Part shown: positions 1 to 8,311 of the stretch, in pieces
Numbering within the stretch: position 1 is the stretch's first letter
How the letters are laid out: each line of letters starts with the position of its first letter
NCBI GenBank assembly: GCA_900541905.1
Contig: UQLQ01000022.1
Span: 1-30,737, forward strand
Source of the DNA: an uncultured Oscillospiraceae bacterium
GTDB taxonomy: Bacteria; Bacillota; Clostridia; Oscillospirales; Acutalibacteraceae
Reading direction: 5' to 3'
DNA: 30,737 nucleotides
Position numbers and translations under genes: made by a program
The notes under the pieces: model-generated
What the model was told of the DNA's origin: nothing
What the model saw: the letters and a program-made list of their open reading frames with translations, nothing else
Databases searched by the model: none

Positions 1-854
1 CAACGGGTCCCACAGGTCCAACGGGTCCCACAGGTCCAACGGGTCCCACAGGTCCGACGGGAGCAACAGGTACAGGAGTAACAGGTCCAACAGGCCCTAC
101 AGGCCCTACGGGAGCAACAGGTACAGGAGCAACGGGTCCAACCGGTCCCACAGGTCCGACGGGAGCAACAGGCACAGGAGCAACGGGTCCAACAGGCCCC
201 ACAGGTCCGACGGGAGCAACAGGTACAGGAGCAACGGGTCCAACCGGTCCCACAGGTCCCACCGGCCCGACTGGAGATGAAGGTGTACAGGGAACTGCAG
301 CGACAGTACGTGTAGGTACGGTAACTACAGCGGAGCCTGGTACAGCGGCAGAGGTAACAAATAGCGGTACTGAGCAGGATGCTGTATTTGATTTTGTAAT
401 ACCAAGAGGTGAAACCGGTGGAGGTGCTATTCCTGTAGAATTGTTGACAGCATATTCTACACCCGCTCAACCAGGAACATCAGGTGGCAGCTTAATTTTT
501 GATAGAAACGGAACTTCTTACGGCAATGCGATTTCTCATACAGAGAATACTCCGACTTTTACCATTCAAGAACCTGGTTTTTATTATGTAGCGTTCCACA
601 CAACAATCACTCCTACAAGCGGTGTGGATTTTCCGCTATCAATTGTAGTGTACTTGCAGCAACAAGGTGCTGCTATTTCAGGAACCAGCATACGCCATAC
701 GTTCCAAACAAATTCAGATGCAAGCAATATAGCGTTTTCTCAAATTATACAGGTAACAACGGCCCCAACCACATTAGAAGTAATAGGCGAGGGTGGAAAT
801 TATCTATATTATGATAATGCAATGACCATTTATAAAGTAGGAGAAATATCGTAA
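1..854 (+). CDS. Collagen-like surface/exosporium protein, 3' part
   Basis: The frame is open from base 3 to the TAA at 852-854; the start lies left of the window. The first ~90 codons are almost pure Gly-X-Thr triplets (TGPTGPTGATGTGA pattern), as in BclA-type exosporium glycoproteins, where threonines of the triple helix carry O-glycans. Next come a junction with the DFVIPRG motif (about bases 385-411), common in clostridial collagen-like proteins, and a ~140-residue C-terminal beta-rich domain (GFYYVAFHTT, YLYYDNAMTIYKVG) like the TNF/C1q jelly roll that trimerises BclA. An internal TTG at 441 is not the start, because the same frame continues upstream without a stop. A hairpin terminator follows the stop. 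Family assignment is firm; spore-surface location is inferred from family, not shown here. Confidence 0.85.
   Translation, partial: TGPTGPTGPTGPTGPTGPTGATGTGVTGPTGPTGPTGATGTGATGPTGPTGPTGATGTGATGPTGPTGPTGATGTGATGPTGPTGPTGPTGDEGVQGTAATVRVGTVTTAEPGTAAEVTNSGTEQDAVFDFVIPRGETGGGAIPVELLTAYSTPAQPGTSGGSLIFDRNGTSYGNAISHTENTPTFTIQEPGFYYVAFHTTITPTSGVDFPLSIVVYLQQQGAAISGTSIRHTFQTNSDASNIAFSQIIQVTTAPTTLEVIGEGGNYLYYDNAMTIYKVGEIS
6..275 (+). repeat. 51-bp tandem repeats coding for Gly-X-Thr triplets
   Basis: The segment ACGGGAGCAACAGG recurs at about 57, 108, 159 and 210, a 51-bp period that encodes 17 residues of collagen-like triplets. Copies differ at silent positions (ggc/ggt, acc/aca). Bases 1-56 hold a shorter 18-bp (six-residue) period. 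Such arrays expand and contract by slippage. Confidence 0.85.
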
Positions 855-861
855 ATCTAAG

Positions 862-896
862 AGAATATCCCTTTATTTCGGGGATATTCTTTTTTA
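862..896 (+). terminator. Terminator of the collagen-like gene
   Basis: GAATATCCC (863-871) pairs with GGGATATTC (881-889) around a 9-nt loop, followed by a T-rich run. Confidence 0.8.
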
Positions 897-924
897 TTTT
901 ACTATTTTTCCTCGTTTTGATTCA

Positions 925-953
925 TTGACAGTACACATTGCCCCAACTATAAT
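925..953 (+). promoter_or_regulatory. Consensus sigma-A promoter for the DUF4097 gene
   Basis: TTGACA at 925-930, 17-bp spacer, TATAAT at 948-953: a perfect match to the vegetative consensus, 49 bp before the GTG start. Confidence 0.85.
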
Positions 954-1001
954 GAAAAGATAAAAATATGAAAATATCGTAAATCTAAGAGGAGGAATTC
1001 G

Positions 1002-2033
1002 GTGAAACACAAAATTCCACGCGCAACCCTAGTCATATGGGGAATTATAGTTGCAATCGTAATTGTTATGGCAACTGTTTGTATTGTGTTAATTTTGCAG
1101 GGGAAATGGGGAGTTAATGGTAATGATTCAAGTGATTATATTGAGATAAAAGAGGAAAATATCCAACAAGATGTCTCTGTGATACATTTAAATTGGGTAT
1201 CAGGAGATGTACAAGTCAAAAAGAGCTCAAATGACCAAATCCGTATTGTTCAAAAGGGCAATGACGATTATCCACAGGAGCAATTATTTGCAACTAAAAT
1301 AGATGGGGATACTTTATATATAGAAGACACCAGGGGATATGGTATCAATATGTTCGGCTTTCAAAAACAAGAAAATACAGATTTGGTATTATATTTACCT
1401 GAAAAAGAGTATCAACAGTTGAATGGAAACTTTGTAAGTGCGAATGTGACAGTTGATACATGTAATACCAATCACTTATACTTAAAGACTATTTCAGGAA
1501 CCATTTTGGTAGAGAAAGGAAAATGTGGATCGGTAGAATTAAATACAACCAGTGGTGATATTTCCGTAAACCACATAAAAACAGATCAGTCTCTAAAAAT
1601 GGTTTCTGTAAGCGGAGCTGTTACAGTAGCAGAAAGTAAAGTTAAAAATGAAACAAACGCTTATAGCGCAAGCGGTAATATCAATATCAATGATTTGTAT
1701 ACTGAAAACTTGAACTGTGAAACAATTAGCAGTTCGACACAAACAGAAGGAATTTTTGATAAGGTGACGTTTACAACGACATATGGCTTGATGGAATGTA
1801 CGGCAAACGAACCATTAAATCAGTTAACGGTCACTACTGTTTCGGGAGATTTCCACGGTATGATACCGGAGAAAAACGGTTTTACAGCGACATATCATAC
1901 AGTTTCAGGTACATTTGAAAGTGAATTTGAAACCATACAGGATAATCATACGTTTATTTATGGAGATAAAAGCGGTATGTTTGAGTTTAATACAAGCAGT
2001 GGAAGTGTTACTTTATCTGCACTTCCGTTATAA
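1002..2033 (+). CDS. DUF4097-type membrane-anchored beta-repeat protein
   Basis: The 343-residue product starts with a GTG at 1002, seven bases after GGAGG (991-995). Residues ~9-33 form one hydrophobic helix preceded by basic residues; the rest should lie outside the membrane. The outer part is a series of short beta strands in which 'SG' turns recur (VSGDVQV, ISGTILV, TSGDISV, VSGAVTV, ASGNINI, VSGDFHG, VSGTFES), the signature of the DUF4097 putative adhesin fold, a likely right-handed beta-helix. Members often sit near stress or two-component genes and no enzymatic role is established. It is a single-gene unit with its own perfect promoter. Substrate or partner is unknown. Confidence 0.75.
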   Translation: MKHKIPRATLVIWGIIVAIVIVMATVCIVLILQGKWGVNGNDSSDYIEIKEENIQQDVSVIHLNWVSGDVQVKKSSNDQIRIVQKGNDDYPQEQLFATKIDGDTLYIEDTRGYGINMFGFQKQENTDLVLYLPEKEYQQLNGNFVSANVTVDTCNTNHLYLKTISGTILVEKGKCGSVELNTTSGDISVNHIKTDQSLKMVSVSGAVTVAESKVKNETNAYSASGNININDLYTENLNCETISSSTQTEGIFDKVTFTTTYGLMECTANEPLNQLTVTTVSGDFHGMIPEKNGFTATYHTVSGTFESEFETIQDNHTFIYGDKSGMFEFNTSSGSVTLSALPL

Positions 2034-2101
2034 TCAAAAAATCAGATAGAAAATGTTGATCATTTCTCAGATAAATTTAAAAGAAATAATCGAAAAACCT
2101 A

Positions 2102-2130
2102 TTGACACTGTCATATATGAGATGTACAAT
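2102..2130 (+). promoter_or_regulatory. Promoter of the trkA operon
   Basis: TTGACA (2102-2107), 17-bp spacer, TACAAT (2125-2130). The leader to the GTG at 2217 is about 80 nt. Confidence 0.8.
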
Positions 2131-2156
2131 AAGCAACAACCAGACAAGGAACATTG

Positions 2157-2180
2157 CTGCTCTTAAATTGTTAAGAGCAG
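2157..2180 (+). promoter_or_regulatory. Hairpin in the trkA leader
   Basis: CTGCTCTTAA (2157-2166) pairs perfectly with TTAAGAGCAG (2171-2180) around an ATTG loop. No T run follows, so it does not look like a terminator. It lies ~25 nt downstream of the -10 box, within the transcribed leader; it could stabilise the mRNA or bind a regulator. It is far too short for the ydaO c-di-AMP aptamer that controls other potassium genes. Confidence 0.55.
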
Positions 2181-2216
2181 TATTCCATTTATAGGGATAG
2201 AAAAGAGGCGGTTGTA

Positions 2217-2840
2217 GTGAATATTTTAATTATAGGCTGCGGACGCGTTGGAATTAGCTTAGCAGAACGTTTAGATGCACATGGACATGATGTTGCAATT
2301 GTAGATTCAGATGTAGATAATTTCAGAGCTTTAAGTGATGAATTTACGGGTATTACTGTTTGTGGTATGCCTATGGACATGCAGGTAATGCAAAATGCAG
2401 GTATAGAGAACTGCGATGCGGTGGCAGTAGTGACGCCGGATGATAACTTAAATATTACCGTTTCACAGGTAGTAAAAAAATTTTTTGGTGTAGAAAATGT
2501 TCTAGCGCGTATTTCTGATCCTGCACGGGAAAAAGTTTTTAAAAAGTTTGGGCTGAAAACAGTATGTCCAACCAATTTGGCAGGAGACGCGATGTTTGTA
2601 GCCCTGACACAACCATTTGATAATAAAAATATGACATTTGGAGTATCTACTGTATCGTTTACATGCGTACCGGTAGAAGAGCAATTTGTAGGCAAAGATA
2701 TTAGAAATTTGGGAGAAGGCAGTGACCACAGTGTGTTTGGTGTAGTGCATCCCGACGGCTCTATGGACTTGCATTTAGCCCATAAAAAATTAATTTTACA
2801 ACAGAATGATATGATTATTTACGCAAATATGTGTGACTAG
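2217..2840 (+). CDS. trkA: TrkA-type RCK regulatory subunit 1
   Basis: The 207-residue cytosolic protein has an N-terminal Rossmann RCK_N domain with the nucleotide-binding loop GCGRVG (residues 7-12) and an acidic residue at the end of strand 2 (IVDSD), then an RCK_C domain in the last ~70 residues. RCK subunits form rings on TrkH/KtrB pores and gate K+ (or Na+) flux in response to NAD(H), ATP/ADP or c-di-AMP. Start is GTG at 2217, preceded by AAGAGGCGG. The usual 'CGDGT' loop reads CGMPMD here, so ligand handling may differ from the next subunit. It is transcribed with the second RCK gene 25 bp downstream. The likely pore partner is the TrkH gene at 23031-24440. Confidence 0.85.
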   Translation: MNILIIGCGRVGISLAERLDAHGHDVAIVDSDVDNFRALSDEFTGITVCGMPMDMQVMQNAGIENCDAVAVVTPDDNLNITVSQVVKKFFGVENVLARISDPAREKVFKKFGLKTVCPTNLAGDAMFVALTQPFDNKNMTFGVSTVSFTCVPVEEQFVGKDIRNLGEGSDHSVFGVVHPDGSMDLHLAHKKLILQQNDMIIYANMCD

Positions 2841-2865
2841 GATGGTTTCATAGGAGAAAAGAATT

Positions 2866-3531
2866 ATGAAAATTATTATTGTTGGCGGCGGCAAGCTGGG
2901 TAAAGATATTGCCGATAATATGCTGGAACGCAAATATGATGTAAGATTAATTGAAAAAAACAGAGCAAAATGTATTGAACTGGCAAATGATTTAGATGTA
3001 GAAATTATTTGCGGAGATGGTACAGAATTGGAAGTCCTGGAGGAAGCAGGGACAAAAAATGCAGATTGCTTTATTTCCGTTACAGGAAGTGACCAGGATA
3101 ATTTGGTAGCAACACAACTTGCTAAAAATGAGTTTAATGCCCGTAAGGTTATTGTTCGTGCCAATAATCCGAGAAATGTGGAAGCTTTACGTACCTTGGG
3201 AACAGATATTGTTGTTAGCAGCACGGAGATTATCACCAGGCTGATTGAGCAAGAGGTGGATTTAGCGGGAATGCATTTGCTGGCAACTTTAAATAAAGGA
3301 AAAGCAAGCATCTGTACAATAACCTTGCCTGAGTTTTCCAGTTTGGATGGAAAAATGCTAAAAGATATTACATTGCCGCAAGGATGTCTTGTTATTTCTG
3401 TTTTAAGAGATGACGATATGACCATTCCAAATGGTTTTACTGTAATTCATACAGGAGATGAAATTGTGTCTGTATGTGACAGTGACAATAGTCAGCGCCA
3501 ATTATTAAAATTATTCCATAGCCATAATTAA
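2866..3531 (+). CDS. trkA: TrkA-type RCK regulatory subunit 2
   Basis: The 221-residue protein has a canonical RCK_N domain: GGGKLG at residues 7-12, IEKN after strand 2, CGDGTE near residue 50 and the SVTGSDQDNL segment, followed by an RCK_C domain. Start is ATG at 2866 after AGGAGAAAAGAATT. It shares the operon with RCK subunit 1 and is clearly diverged from it, so the two probably form a hetero-oligomer or have separate ligands. A bidirectional terminator follows directly. Role as a K+ uptake gating subunit is family knowledge; pairing with the distant TrkH is inference. Confidence 0.88.
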   Translation: MKIIIVGGGKLGKDIADNMLERKYDVRLIEKNRAKCIELANDLDVEIICGDGTELEVLEEAGTKNADCFISVTGSDQDNLVATQLAKNEFNARKVIVRANNPRNVEALRTLGTDIVVSSTEIITRLIEQEVDLAGMHLLATLNKGKASICTITLPEFSSLDGKMLKDITLPQGCLVISVLRDDDMTIPNGFTVIHTGDEIVSVCDSDNSQRQLLKLFHSHN

Positions 3532-3560
3532 AAAAGGAGGGTAAATTACCCTCCTTTTTT
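3530..3560. terminator. Bidirectional terminator between trkA and yfhO
   Basis: GGAGGGTAA and TTACCCTCC are separated by one base and flanked by six A on one side and six T on the other, so it serves both converging genes. Confidence 0.85.
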
Positions 3561-6027
3561 ATTCTTCTGTTTTCTCTTTTCGACGCAGACGGTTGGTTCG
3601 TTTAAACCTTGTTTTTTCCGGCAGAGGTTCCTTTGTTTTATAGGTAATACGTTGTTTTGAGTCAATGACTTTGGAGTTGTCTACTTTTTTCATAATCAGT
3701 ACATATGCAACTAAGAGAGGAACAGCACATCCTGTCACAATTGCTCCCAATTTCAGACCGGGTGTTTGATAATGAAACTGTATTTCAGATGTGCCTGCGG
3801 GTACTTTTACGGCCATAAAGCCAATATTTACTTTTTCTATTTCCACAGGCTCTCCGTTTACCGTAGCAGTCCAGCCACTTTCGTATGGAACGCTAAAGAA
3901 AACCAAACGCTCCTTATCGGATGTATAGTGCGCGGTAAACCCGTAACTATCATAAGTAAAATCTGAGCAAGCCATTGATTGGCGTTCGAGACAGTCCTTG
4001 TAATAAGCTTCTTCGGTATAGGAAAAAGAGGTATTCCCAACGGCAGGTTCCAGAATATCCTGATATTTTGCTGCTTGTTCCTCATCCAATACAATTGCTT
4101 TTAACAGTAATAGATTACGATTGTCTTCATATAGCTGATTATACTGCTCTTCAGTGTAATAGTAATCGTAACTAAAACCCATTGGGATGTAATATTGATT
4201 TTCCCAGACATCATAGCCATTTTGAGTATCATAATAGGTCCATCCCGGCATACGAGCAGTTCCGTCTTCTTTTACAAAATTATCGTTGTCGCCTGTATAG
4301 TCAAATAACCAGCGGCAAGAAGTAAGAGCACGTAATCCATAATATTTTACATCAGGTCTTGACCCAACATCTCTTGTGACACCAATGGTTGGGTAGAATT
4401 CCATAATAGAACCCGGTACAATGCTGTGAAACGCTTGTATGCTGGGAACTTGCCAGAACATTGCCTGGTTATCCATACTTTTATAGAAGTCAGAACGTGC
4501 AAAATCAGATTCCGGTAAATTTAAATCTTTACCACCATTTAACGAGGTAGGAATAATTTGATTGTGTGTATCATAGGATTGCGTTTTGCCAAGTGCAATA
4601 AAATAAGTTGCATACACCACAGTAATAACGCAAACGCCGATGTTCAGTAAACGAGCAAACCATACACGGCTTTTGTTGCGGTATTTTAGAATAACAATCA
4701 GTAATAATAAGCTGACAACAGCAATGGCAACATAAGTCCAGAATCTGGTGGGATAACTTTCCAGACCGTAAGTTGTTGTAGTAACATCATCTTTGGTTGT
4801 GGTATTTGGCATTAATCCAATTGGAATCGCAATGCCGAGAGTAATTAATAAAGTCCAACGTATGGCGCGTTTCCAATTAATATCGCTAAACTCCAAACAG
4901 GAAATGGTAGCCAGTGACATCATCAGTGTTAATATATAGAACCAACGAGCATAGTAGGAGGAGTTGAATAATTGAAAAGCACTATTTAAAATTGGGACCA
5001 TTGCCATTAGAAACAGCACACCCAATGTTACCTTCAGCCAATGCTTTTTTCTTCTCTGCATAAAGCCGATGACACCTGTCATACTGAACAGCGGCAACCA
5101 TGCGCCCAGTGAGGCCCATTTTGACTCTGAATTTGGTGTAAAGTTTGGTCTTGCCGGAATATCAGGAGGGAAGAACAGACTTTGCAGAATATGTACATAT
5201 CGTTGATTATAACTGTAAAGTAAGGCGTTCCATCCATTTGGAGGGTTGTCCACACGTGGATTTTGTATAATCGTGAGAATGGTTGGTATCAATAAAACAC
5301 ACGATATGGCAACGCCAAGAATGCCTTCCAAAAGCAGCAAGAAAAAGTCTCTGACAGAAATTTTCCAGCTTTTCATAATCAGGCGAATAGCAAAATAAAT
5401 AAGGCAAAATACAACTTGTCCTACAAAGAAATAATAGTTTACAAAACAGCATGCAAATACGGTCAATGCGAAAATTCCTCTGCGGCGCTGATACATGTAT
5501 TCATCCAGTGCTGCCAACATAAGAGGGAAAAATACAATTGCCTCATGGAAATGGTTAAAAAAGATATTGTAAACAGAGAATCCGGAAAAGGCATATAACA
5601 TGCCGCCGATAACGGCAAAGTTTTGGTTTTGTACGTATCGTTTTAAATAAACATAACCGCTTAAGGAGGCACATCCAAATTTTAAAATGAGCAAAGGTCC
5701 CATAAGATAGGGAACAGCTGCACTTGGAAATGGAATCGTCAGCCAAAAAAACGGACTGCCTAATAAATAAAATGAATAGGAACCAATAAAATTAGCACCG
5801 AGGTCTGTTGTCCAGCTCCAGCCAAAACTGCCGCTTCTTACAGCGTCATGCGCCATTTGATAGAAGGGAACTTGCTGAACGTTAAAATCACCGTAAAAAA
5901 GAAAATATCCTTTGTCGTATATGATAAAGGGAATAAAGAAAAGGAAAGAAATTCCAATACCATAAACAAATGCCTTAAAATAGTAGTTTTGCCACCAGAC
6001 TTTTGGTTGTAGAGCTGTTAACTGCAT
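3559..6027 (-). CDS. yfhO: YfhO-family GT-C glycosyltransferase
   Basis: Product of 822 residues with about 13 hydrophobic helices in the first ~480 residues and a C-terminal extracytoplasmic part ending in a last helix and a basic tail (RFKRTNRLRRKEK). The first outer loop has GDFNVQQVPFY with Asp47, the position of the catalytic acid in GT-C enzymes. The motif SGWTATVNGEPV near the C-terminus is typical of YfhO. In Bacillus and relatives, YfhO moves sugar from a polyprenyl-phosphate carrier to lipoteichoic acid. I place the start at 6027 because AAAGGAGG lies just upstream; a longer frame to 6096 would begin before this site and overlap the promoter. It stands alone on the minus strand, with its own promoter. 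Confidence 0.85.
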   Translation of the reverse strand: MQLTALQPKVWWQNYYFKAFVYGIGISFLFFIPFIIYDKGYFLFYGDFNVQQVPFYQMAHDAVRSGSFGWSWTTDLGANFIGSYSFYLLGSPFFWLTIPFPSAAVPYLMGPLLILKFGCASLSGYVYLKRYVQNQNFAVIGGMLYAFSGFSVYNIFFNHFHEAIVFFPLMLAALDEYMYQRRRGIFALTVFACCFVNYYFFVGQVVFCLIYFAIRLIMKSWKISVRDFFLLLLEGILGVAISCVLLIPTILTIIQNPRVDNPPNGWNALLYSYNQRYVHILQSLFFPPDIPARPNFTPNSESKWASLGAWLPLFSMTGVIGFMQRRKKHWLKVTLGVLFLMAMVPILNSAFQLFNSSYYARWFYILTLMMSLATISCLEFSDINWKRAIRWTLLITLGIAIPIGLMPNTTTKDDVTTTTYGLESYPTRFWTYVAIAVVSLLLLIVILKYRNKSRVWFARLLNIGVCVITVVYATYFIALGKTQSYDTHNQIIPTSLNGGKDLNLPESDFARSDFYKSMDNQAMFWQVPSIQAFHSIVPGSIMEFYPTIGVTRDVGSRPDVKYYGLRALTSCRWLFDYTGDNDNFVKEDGTARMPGWTYYDTQNGYDVWENQYYIPMGFSYDYYYTEEQYNQLYEDNRNLLLLKAIVLDEEQAAKYQDILEPAVGNTSFSYTEEAYYKDCLERQSMACSDFTYDSYGFTAHYTSDKERLVFFSVPYESGWTATVNGEPVEIEKVNIGFMAVKVPAGTSEIQFHYQTPGLKLGAIVTGCAVPLLVAYVLIMKKVDNSKVIDSKQRITYKTKEPLPEKTRFKRTNRLRRKEKTEE

Positions 6028-6057
6028 GTGAGGCCTCCTTTCCTTTGGTAATTTTTT

Positions 6058-6086
6058 ATTATAGCATAAAAGAAATTGGTGTGCAA
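6058..6086 (-). promoter_or_regulatory. Promoter of yfhO
   Basis: Read on the minus strand: TTGCAC (6086-6081), 17-bp spacer, TATAAT (6063-6058) with an extended TGC before it. A similar stretch (TTATAGCATAAA) recurs at 6162-6173. Confidence 0.75.
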
Positions 6087-6337
6087 TTTTTGACAAATGC
6101 TTACAGAAATGATTTTGACTATTTTTGCAACAAGTAATTTTTGTTCTTTATCAGTAAGATTGTTATAGCATAAAGAAGATTACAGGGGAATCTTCAACAA
6201 ATAAATGCTAAAACGTTCTTGTCAACAAACAAAATCTAAGATTTTGGTTTTGCTGCTGTTATGAGGTTGTTATAACATATTTTTGATGTCTGAATTTAGC
6301 AAATATTGGAGGATTGCAATTACCAAAACGAAAACCA
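6087..6337. other. Intergenic region between divergent yfhO and yfbR
   Basis: No convincing gene. It holds a 7-bp hairpin GAAGATT/AATCTTC (6175-6181 and 6189-6195), the palindrome AAAATCTAAGATTTT near 6230-6245, and three related boxes around TTATAGCATA, TTATAGCATA and TTATAACATA (about 6059, 6163, 6270). The boxes could be sites for a regulator shared by the two divergent promoters; this is inference. Confidence 0.4.
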
Positions 6338-6366
6338 TTGTTCCTATATAGCAAACTTGGTATAAT
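6338..6366 (+). promoter_or_regulatory. Promoter of yfbR
   Basis: TTGTTC (6338-6343), 17-bp spacer, TATAAT (6361-6366) with extended TGG. It lies inside the apparent upstream extension of the frame, which supports the start at 6395. Confidence 0.7.
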
Positions 6367-6394
6367 AAAAGAAAATCAAAAAAGGAAGTTTATC

Positions 6395-6976
6395 ATGTCA
6401 CATTTTTATGCTATGCTATCCCGCATGAAATATATCAATCGTTGGGGATTAATGCGAAATACGCAGCAGGAATCTATTTGCGAACATAGTTTAGAGGTTG
6501 CCATTTTAGCACATGCGTTGGCAATTATTCATAATCGTAGATTTTATGGTAATGTCAATCCGGAACGTGCAGCAACACTGGCGATTTTCCATGATGCTCC
6601 TGAAATTATTACAGGAGATTTGCCTACACCTGTGAAATATTATAACCCTTCTATCCATAAAGCTTATCAAGAAGTGGAAAAAGTTGCTCAGGAAAAATTA
6701 CTTTCCATGTTGCCGCAGGACTTAAAGCAAGACTATACCTCTTTATTATTTCAAGAGCAGGAAGAAGATAAGCGCCTACTAACATTTGTCAAAGCAGCAG
6801 ATAAACTTTCTGCTCTTATCAAATGCGTAGAGGAACGAAAAATGGGGAATGCTGAATTTGTCAAAGCGGAACAAACCATTCGAGAATCCATAGGCGCCAT
6901 GAAAATTCCGGAAGCAGATTGCTTTATCAAAGAGTTTTTGCCTTCCTATGAATTAACATTAGACGAGCAGGAGTAA
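6395..6976 (+). CDS. yfbR: 5'-deoxynucleotidase YfbR (HD domain)
   Basis: The 193-residue protein aligns from its first residues with YfbR: SHFYAMLSRMKYINRW matches the family N-terminus. HD-domain metal ligands are visible as His31, His66-Asp67 and a later Asp in KAADKLSALIK; Glu70 and Asp75 lie in HDAPEIITGD, and Arg16-Trp17 correspond to the residues that select deoxyribose. It dephosphorylates deoxynucleoside 5'-monophosphates in the cytosol, part of dNTP pool control. Start ATG 6395 is preceded by AAGGAAG; the frame reads upstream to 6314 but would cross the promoter. Single-gene unit with no visible link to the envelope genes around it. Confidence 0.92.
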   Translation: MSHFYAMLSRMKYINRWGLMRNTQQESICEHSLEVAILAHALAIIHNRRFYGNVNPERAATLAIFHDAPEIITGDLPTPVKYYNPSIHKAYQEVEKVAQEKLLSMLPQDLKQDYTSLLFQEQEEDKRLLTFVKAADKLSALIKCVEERKMGNAEFVKAEQTIRESIGAMKIPEADCFIKEFLPSYELTLDEQE

Positions 6977-7110
6977 TGTTTGCAAAAATAATGTAATTTT
7001 TTGGCCAAATCCAATATATTTTCTTTTTTAGAATATTATAAGGTAATATATCTTGTATACTTAAAAATTAATGGAATTTACGTAAGAATAAGAAAAACAG
7101 AGGGATAAAT

Positions 7111-8292
7111 TTGGATAACAATCATCAAGATTTTGACAAAGAAAATATACAAGATACGAAAAAGATTCCGGATTTGGAACAAAATGAATTATATAGCAAA
7201 ACTCCGAACATGCAGCAACAAAACGATACAAGTTTGGAAGATTTAAAACAATCTTATCAAGCGCCTTCTCAAGAGCCTAAAAGGAGAAGACTGACCAAAG
7301 GTCGAATTGCTGTAAATATTATAGTAGCAATACTCAGCGTTGTTTTAATTGTAGTAGGTGCCGGATGCTTTTATGTAGACGGAATGCTGAATAAATTAAA
7401 TTTTGTTGAAAACACAGAATCAGAGGTAATTCCCAGCATGACAGTCAGCGAAGCAGGTGAAACTACAAGTTTACCCGACCCTATGTTTGTAAACGGACTA
7501 TATCATGACGATGCTATTACAAATATTTTAATCTTGAGTCTGGATGATTATCAGGAAGGGGATGTCGGCCGTTCAGACAGTATGATTATGCTGTCTATAG
7601 ATACCCGTCATAAAAAGATTAAAATGACCTCTTTTATGAGAGATATGTTTGTGCAGATTCCGGGAGTTGGTTCTAACCGTCTCAACACAGCATTTTCTTA
7701 TGGCGGCGCACCTTTAACGGTAAAAACCATTGAGAACAACTTTGGTGTGGATATTGACCGTTATGTTATCATTGATTATGATGCCTTTGAAACAATTATT
7801 GATAGTGTGGGAGGCGTTTACATTGATGTATCCGATGCTGAGGCTGCATACATCAATGAATATTCTTTCCGTACAGATATTGTTGGCGGTTATCAGTTAT
7901 TAAATGGAGATTTGGCCCGTTCCTATGCAAGAATACGTAAAATAGGAGATGACTTTGAACGTACAGCGCGTCAGCGTGAGGTCATGTCAGCGGCAATTGA
8001 CCAACTGAAATCTTCCAATATTGGAACAATTAATCATGTATTATCTACTGTATTACCTATGATTACAACTAATTTAAGTAAGACAGAGGTACTTAATTTG
8101 GCATCAAATGCGTTGACATACCTTAACTACCCAATTGAGCAGCTTCGTTTGCCGGAAGACGGCGCATACTCTGATGCTATGGTTATGATTGGCGGTATGG
8201 AGGCTTCTGTATTGCGTCCGGATTTGGAAGCAAACAGTGATGCGTTGGTTCAGTTTATTTATGAAGATGATACTCCCAAAATGACACAATAA
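7111..8292 (+). CDS. LytR-CpsA-Psr (LCP) wall-polymer ligase
   Basis: 393 residues: an acidic, Gln/Asn-rich cytoplasmic tail (1-56), a basic stop (PKRRR), one membrane helix (~66-87), and an outer LCP domain starting near residue 130. The LCP signatures are visible: GDVGRSDSMIMLSID, SFMRDMFVQIPGVGSNRLNTAFSYGG, and the Asp/Arg residues that bind the pyrophosphate of the lipid-linked donor. LCP enzymes attach teichoic acid or capsular glycans from undecaprenyl carriers to peptidoglycan. Start is TTG at 7111 with AGAGGGA seven bases before. No strong promoter is evident; a TATACT at 7056-7061 is possible. A strong terminator separates it from the kinase gene. Confidence 0.9.
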   Translation: MDNNHQDFDKENIQDTKKIPDLEQNELYSKTPNMQQQNDTSLEDLKQSYQAPSQEPKRRRLTKGRIAVNIIVAILSVVLIVVGAGCFYVDGMLNKLNFVENTESEVIPSMTVSEAGETTSLPDPMFVNGLYHDDAITNILILSLDDYQEGDVGRSDSMIMLSIDTRHKKIKMTSFMRDMFVQIPGVGSNRLNTAFSYGGAPLTVKTIENNFGVDIDRYVIIDYDAFETIIDSVGGVYIDVSDAEAAYINEYSFRTDIVGGYQLLNGDLARSYARIRKIGDDFERTARQREVMSAAIDQLKSSNIGTINHVLSTVLPMITTNLSKTEVLNLASNALTYLNYPIEQLRLPEDGAYSDAMVMIGGMEASVLRPDLEANSDALVQFIYEDDTPKMTQ

Positions 8293-8311
8293 ACATGGTC
8301 TGCAATAGACC

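Larger units (their letters stand above)
844..991 (+). repeat. 20-bp direct repeat flanking the terminator
   Basis: AAATATCGTAAATCTAAGAG occurs at 844-863, across the stop of the collagen-like gene, and again at 972-991, just before the ribosome binding site of the next gene. Both copies are identical and bounded by mismatches on both sides. The copies enclose the terminator and the next gene's promoter. Confidence 0.8.

Noticed and set aside
1..275. Regular short repeats as a possible CRISPR array
   Set aside because: There are no unique spacers; the repeats are in frame and encode Gly-X-Thr collagen triplets.
2131..2216. c-di-AMP (ydaO) riboswitch before the trkA genes
   Set aside because: The leader is only about 80 nt and has a single hairpin; the aptamer is larger and has conserved junctions not seen here.
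2189..2695. 168-codon open frame on the minus strand
   Set aside because: It lies opposite the first RCK gene, whose protein has clear family motifs; no ribosome binding site and low-complexity product.
2796..3425. 209-codon open frame on the minus strand
   Set aside because: Antisense shadow of the second RCK gene; Ser-rich translation without any domain.
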